Translations under genes and position numbers: made by a program | Shown here: positions 5,853 to 7,913 of the stretch, in pieces | How the letters are laid out: every line of letters begins with the position of its first letter | Numbering within the stretch: the stretch's first letter is position 1 | Source: an uncultured Ellagibacter sp. | GTDB taxonomy: Bacteria; Actinomycetota; Coriobacteriia; Coriobacteriales; Eggerthellaceae | Assembly: GCF_934636505.1 (NCBI RefSeq) | Contig: NZ_CAKUAL010000079.1 | Coordinates: 1 to 7,913, forward strand | Reading direction: 5' to 3' | Length of the DNA: 7,913 nt | The notes under the pieces: model-generated | What the model saw: only the letters and a program-made list of their open reading frames with translations | What the model was told of the DNA's origin: nothing | The model's database searches: none

Positions 5853-7856
5853 CTAACGGCGGCGCAGTTTGCGGAAAACCTTCCCAGCGATGTTGGTGAT
5901 AAACGACGCTTCGGGGATATGCAGCTTATGGGCAAGGCCAAAGGTCACGATAAGGCTTACAAGCCCACCTGCGACGATGTAGCCGAATGCTTGGAGAAGG
6001 GACCCGGAAAGCGGGCTTACGAAGGTTTCGAGTGCGGTCAAAATTCCAAAGCCGCAGAGCGCTCCGATGCCTCCGAGCAGAAGGCCGGCGAATGAGGCGC
6101 TGAAGATTTTCCGAACACCCACATGTCCGAGGTGCGCCCTCAGGTAGATGAACATTGCCACATCTCCCACCACGTAAAACGCAATCGAGGCGAGCGCTAT
6201 GGACTCGATGGTCGCGGGGTTTGGATCCCCGTTGTAGGTCGTCCATGCCCAAAATGCCGTAAGCGCGACCTGCACGATGCCCGCGAGGAAGTTCAGCGCC
6301 GCGTAAACGCCCATTTTGCGCAGGCTCGAGAATACTTTCTGCAGATAGGAGCTGACACCGTAGAACGGCAGCGCAAAGGCGAGCACCGCAAGGTAGCTCG
6401 AGATGGACTGAATGTTCTCCATCGTGAAGGCGCCGACGTGGTAGAGCGTGACGAGTGGGACGGAGAACACGGCGAGATAGAGCGCGAAGGGTACGAGCAT
6501 GAACATAATCTGCGCCGTGCCGTTCGTGATGGCCGATACGACGCCCTTCATGTCGCCTTCCGCCTTCATTTCCGAAAGCTCGGTAAACAGGGCGGTCGTG
6601 ATGGGAATGGCCAGGAAGGAGTAGGGCAGCGTGTACCACAAACGGGAGTATGCGAGGATCGAGGGGCCGTCAACGGCAAAACAATAGGAGGCCGCGTTCA
6701 TGACCGACACGGTCGCGAACGAGATGATCATCACGAGAAACGTCGGCCCGCCGATGGCGAGGGTGTCGCGAAGCGCCGGGTCGTGAAGGTCGACGCGGGG
6801 GCGCAGGCGGATACCGTTTCGCCTGAGCGCGGGGAGCTGAATCGCCATCTGGACGAAGACGCCGAGCGGGTTGCCGATGGCGATGACGTAGAGCGCGGCG
6901 TCGGGGTTTACGGGCGCGATCGCGGCGTACATGAGGAAGGTCGCGATGACGATGACATTGTTCGCCACCGGGGCGATCGAGGACCACAGATAATCGCGGT
7001 TCGCGTTCAAAAGACCCGACACGATCGACGAAGCCCCGTAGAACATGAGCTGAATGGCGAAGTACTGGAAGAAAAACGTCGCAAGCGCGCTCGATGATTG
7101 GTCGGAGTAGAACGTCTGCGTGTAGATGACCTGGGCAGGGAAGACCATGCAGAGGACAGACAGCACGCCGAGAAAGATGGTCACGAGCGTGAGCAGGTTT
7201 GACGCGTAGGCGTTGCCCGCCCTGGTGCCTGATTTCTTCTTGACCGAGATATAGACCGGGAGAAACGCCGTGACGAGCATGCCGCCCATGACGAGTTCGT
7301 AGAGCATGTTCGGCAGGTTGTTCGCAACCTGGTAGGAGCTCGAGAGGAACGACGAGCCGAGCGCGAAGGCCATCGCCCACGTTCGCAAAAACCCGGTGAT
7401 GCGGGAGAAGAGCACGCAGACGCTCATAAGCGCCGCCGACGCGCCGACGGAAGAAGCCTTGCTTTCGGGCTCATCGTCGACGATGGTGGCATCGGGCGCA
7501 GGTGCTGGCGCGGGGGTGCGGGGGTCGTTGCCTGCTCGGGCGTGCGTTCGACCAGGCGCGTCCGAGCAGGCGCCCGACGACGCGGCAAGCGTCTTGTCGA
7601 TGCCTGCATGCTTGCTCACGATGGGGATCGCCGAGGTTTCGCCTGGAGCCGCACTGCGCATGAAGGCCTGTCGCTCGCGACGGGCGTCGAGCTCGGCCGC
7701 CTTATCGACGCCGGCGTGCTTGCCGATGACGGGGATGCGGCCTGTTTCGCCTGCTTCCCGGGCTTGGGGCTGTGCGGATAGCGCCTCGTTTGCATGGCGG
7801 GCGCCGTTTTGCTCAGGGGCGCGCCTATGTTGAGCTCGTGCGAGCTTGTCTGACAT
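5853..7856 (-). CDS. murJ: Lipid II flippase MurJ with long N-terminal extension
   Basis: MurJ (MviN, MOP superfamily) moves lipid II, the peptidoglycan precursor, across the inner membrane. The 667-residue product has a membrane core at about 142-645 with roughly 14 hydrophobic segments. Family marks are SRITGFLR (151-158; R152 and R158 align with E. coli R18 and R24), NNLPNMLYELVMGGMLVTAF (179-198) and YSRLWYTLP (403-411; R405 aligns with E. coli R270). The E. coli R52 position is Glu187, as in other Gram-positive LYELxxGG MurJs. Residues 1-138 are a polar, Ala/Arg/Pro-rich extension with a tandem motif; it would be cytoplasmic. The C-terminus ends in a basic FRKLRRR, and there is no pseudokinase domain like that of mycobacterial MviN. 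The start is uncertain: ATG 7856 lacks a well-placed Shine-Dalgarno, and TTG 7868 would add four residues. It is the first gene of a two-gene operon. Confidence 0.93.
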   Translation of the reverse strand: MSDKLARAQHRRAPEQNGARHANEALSAQPQAREAGETGRIPVIGKHAGVDKAAELDARRERQAFMRSAAPGETSAIPIVSKHAGIDKTLAASSGACSDAPGRTHARAGNDPRTPAPAPAPDATIVDDEPESKASSVGASAALMSVCVLFSRITGFLRTWAMAFALGSSFLSSSYQVANNLPNMLYELVMGGMLVTAFLPVYISVKKKSGTRAGNAYASNLLTLVTIFLGVLSVLCMVFPAQVIYTQTFYSDQSSSALATFFFQYFAIQLMFYGASSIVSGLLNANRDYLWSSIAPVANNVIVIATFLMYAAIAPVNPDAALYVIAIGNPLGVFVQMAIQLPALRRNGIRLRPRVDLHDPALRDTLAIGGPTFLVMIISFATVSVMNAASYCFAVDGPSILAYSRLWYTLPYSFLAIPITTALFTELSEMKAEGDMKGVVSAITNGTAQIMFMLVPFALYLAVFSVPLVTLYHVGAFTMENIQSISSYLAVLAFALPFYGVSSYLQKVFSSLRKMGVYAALNFLAGIVQVALTAFWAWTTYNGDPNPATIESIALASIAFYVVGDVAMFIYLRAHLGHVGVRKIFSASFAGLLLGGIGALCGFGILTALETFVSPLSGSLLQAFGYIVAGGLVSLIVTFGLAHKLHIPEASFITNIAGKVFRKLRRR
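7590..7751 (-). repeat. Tandem 18-residue motif in the MurJ N-terminal extension
   Basis: Residues 36-53 (7698-7751) and 72-89 (7590-7643) read GETGRIPVIGKHAGVDKA and GETSAIPIVSKHAGIDKT. Twelve of 18 positions are identical and the I/V changes are conservative. The period is 36 residues (108 bases). The DNA copies are also similar but differ at many third positions, so the duplication is not recent and the protein motif appears to be maintained. The 18 residues between copies are Arg/Ala/Glu-rich and not repeated. Confidence 0.9.
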
Positions 7857-7877
7857 GCAAACGACCAATTCTCTTCG

Positions 7878-7907
7878 GATATAATCATCTCATCTTAGCA
7901 AACACAA
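7878..7907 (-). promoter_or_regulatory. Candidate promoter for the murJ operon
   Basis: Read on the minus strand, TTGTGT (7907-7902) and TATATC (7883-7878) are 18 bases apart. Each matches its consensus only partly (about 3 and 4 of 6). The position is right for a transcript beginning about 15 bases before the murJ start. The AT-rich core is nearly symmetric and also reads TATAAT on the plus strand, so strand assignment is uncertain. Confidence 0.3.
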
Positions 7908-7913
7908 CGAAAG

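Noticed and set aside
5145..7097. Two long plus-strand open frames (5145-6095 and 6123-7097) opposite the ATP-grasp gene and murJ
   Set aside because: High G+C at third positions removes stops from the antisense frames. The translations are Asp/Arg/His/Glu-rich with no domain, while the opposite strand encodes clear protein families.
7880..7885. Perfect TATAAT on the plus strand near the window end
   Set aside because: The best -35 (CTGACA, 7850-7855) is 24 bases away, and no plus-strand gene can be seen within the 28 bases that remain. It may simply reflect the minus-strand murJ promoter.
7396..7888. Frames overlapping the MurJ N-terminus (145 residues on +, 90 residues on - starting at 7888)
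   Set aside because: Neither has a good ribosome-binding site or a recognisable domain. The motif repeat is conserved at amino-acid level in the murJ frame, which supports that frame as the coding one.

Overview
The window looks like part of an actinobacterial chromosome, most plausibly a Coriobacteriia member (Collinsella/Olsenella-like). This assignment is an inference. It rests on a moderately high G+C content, a SecE with a long charged N-terminal extension, a 176-residue NusG without the long acidic N-terminal extension common in Streptomyces and Mycobacterium, and a MurJ of the LPNxLYELxxGG type found in Gram-positives. Nothing in the window looks mobile: there is no IS element, integrase, CRISPR array or phage gene.

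The left half (1-3690, + strand) is a translation/transcription/secretion block. It holds the 3' part of tuf (EF-Tu), a hairpin that looks like a terminator, rpmG (zinc-type L33), tRNA-Trp(CCA), a hairpin, secE, nusG, rplK (L11) and rplA (L1), and it ends in a strong intrinsic terminator with a UUCG loop. Many bacteria share this order. Here rplA is followed by a terminator and map, not by rplJ-rplL. Two long spacers carry RNA structure rather than genes: 1205-1285 before secE, and 2243-2354 before rplK, where a 15-bp imperfect hairpin could be a ribosomal-protein autoregulatory element.

Next, map (type I methionine aminopeptidase, + strand) has its own likely promoter just after the rplA terminator. 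It runs tail to tail into a two-gene minus-strand operon; the two TAG stop codons abut with no base between them.

The right half (4530-7856, - strand) reads, in transcription order, murJ (lipid II flippase, MOP superfamily) and then an ATP-grasp carboxylate-amine ligase of the D-aspartate-ligase-like (COG3919-type) family. Together they suggest a cell-wall precursor module in which the ligase may add an amino acid to a peptidoglycan side chain and MurJ exports the lipid-linked precursor. The least ordinary feature is the roughly 138-residue soluble N-terminal extension of MurJ. It contains two copies of an 18-residue motif (GET..IP..[GS]KHAG.DK) spaced exactly 36 residues apart. A 21-residue basic C-terminal tail on L11 is the second oddity. 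Most of the window is conserved housekeeping sequence, and I do not see a clear new multi-gene system.
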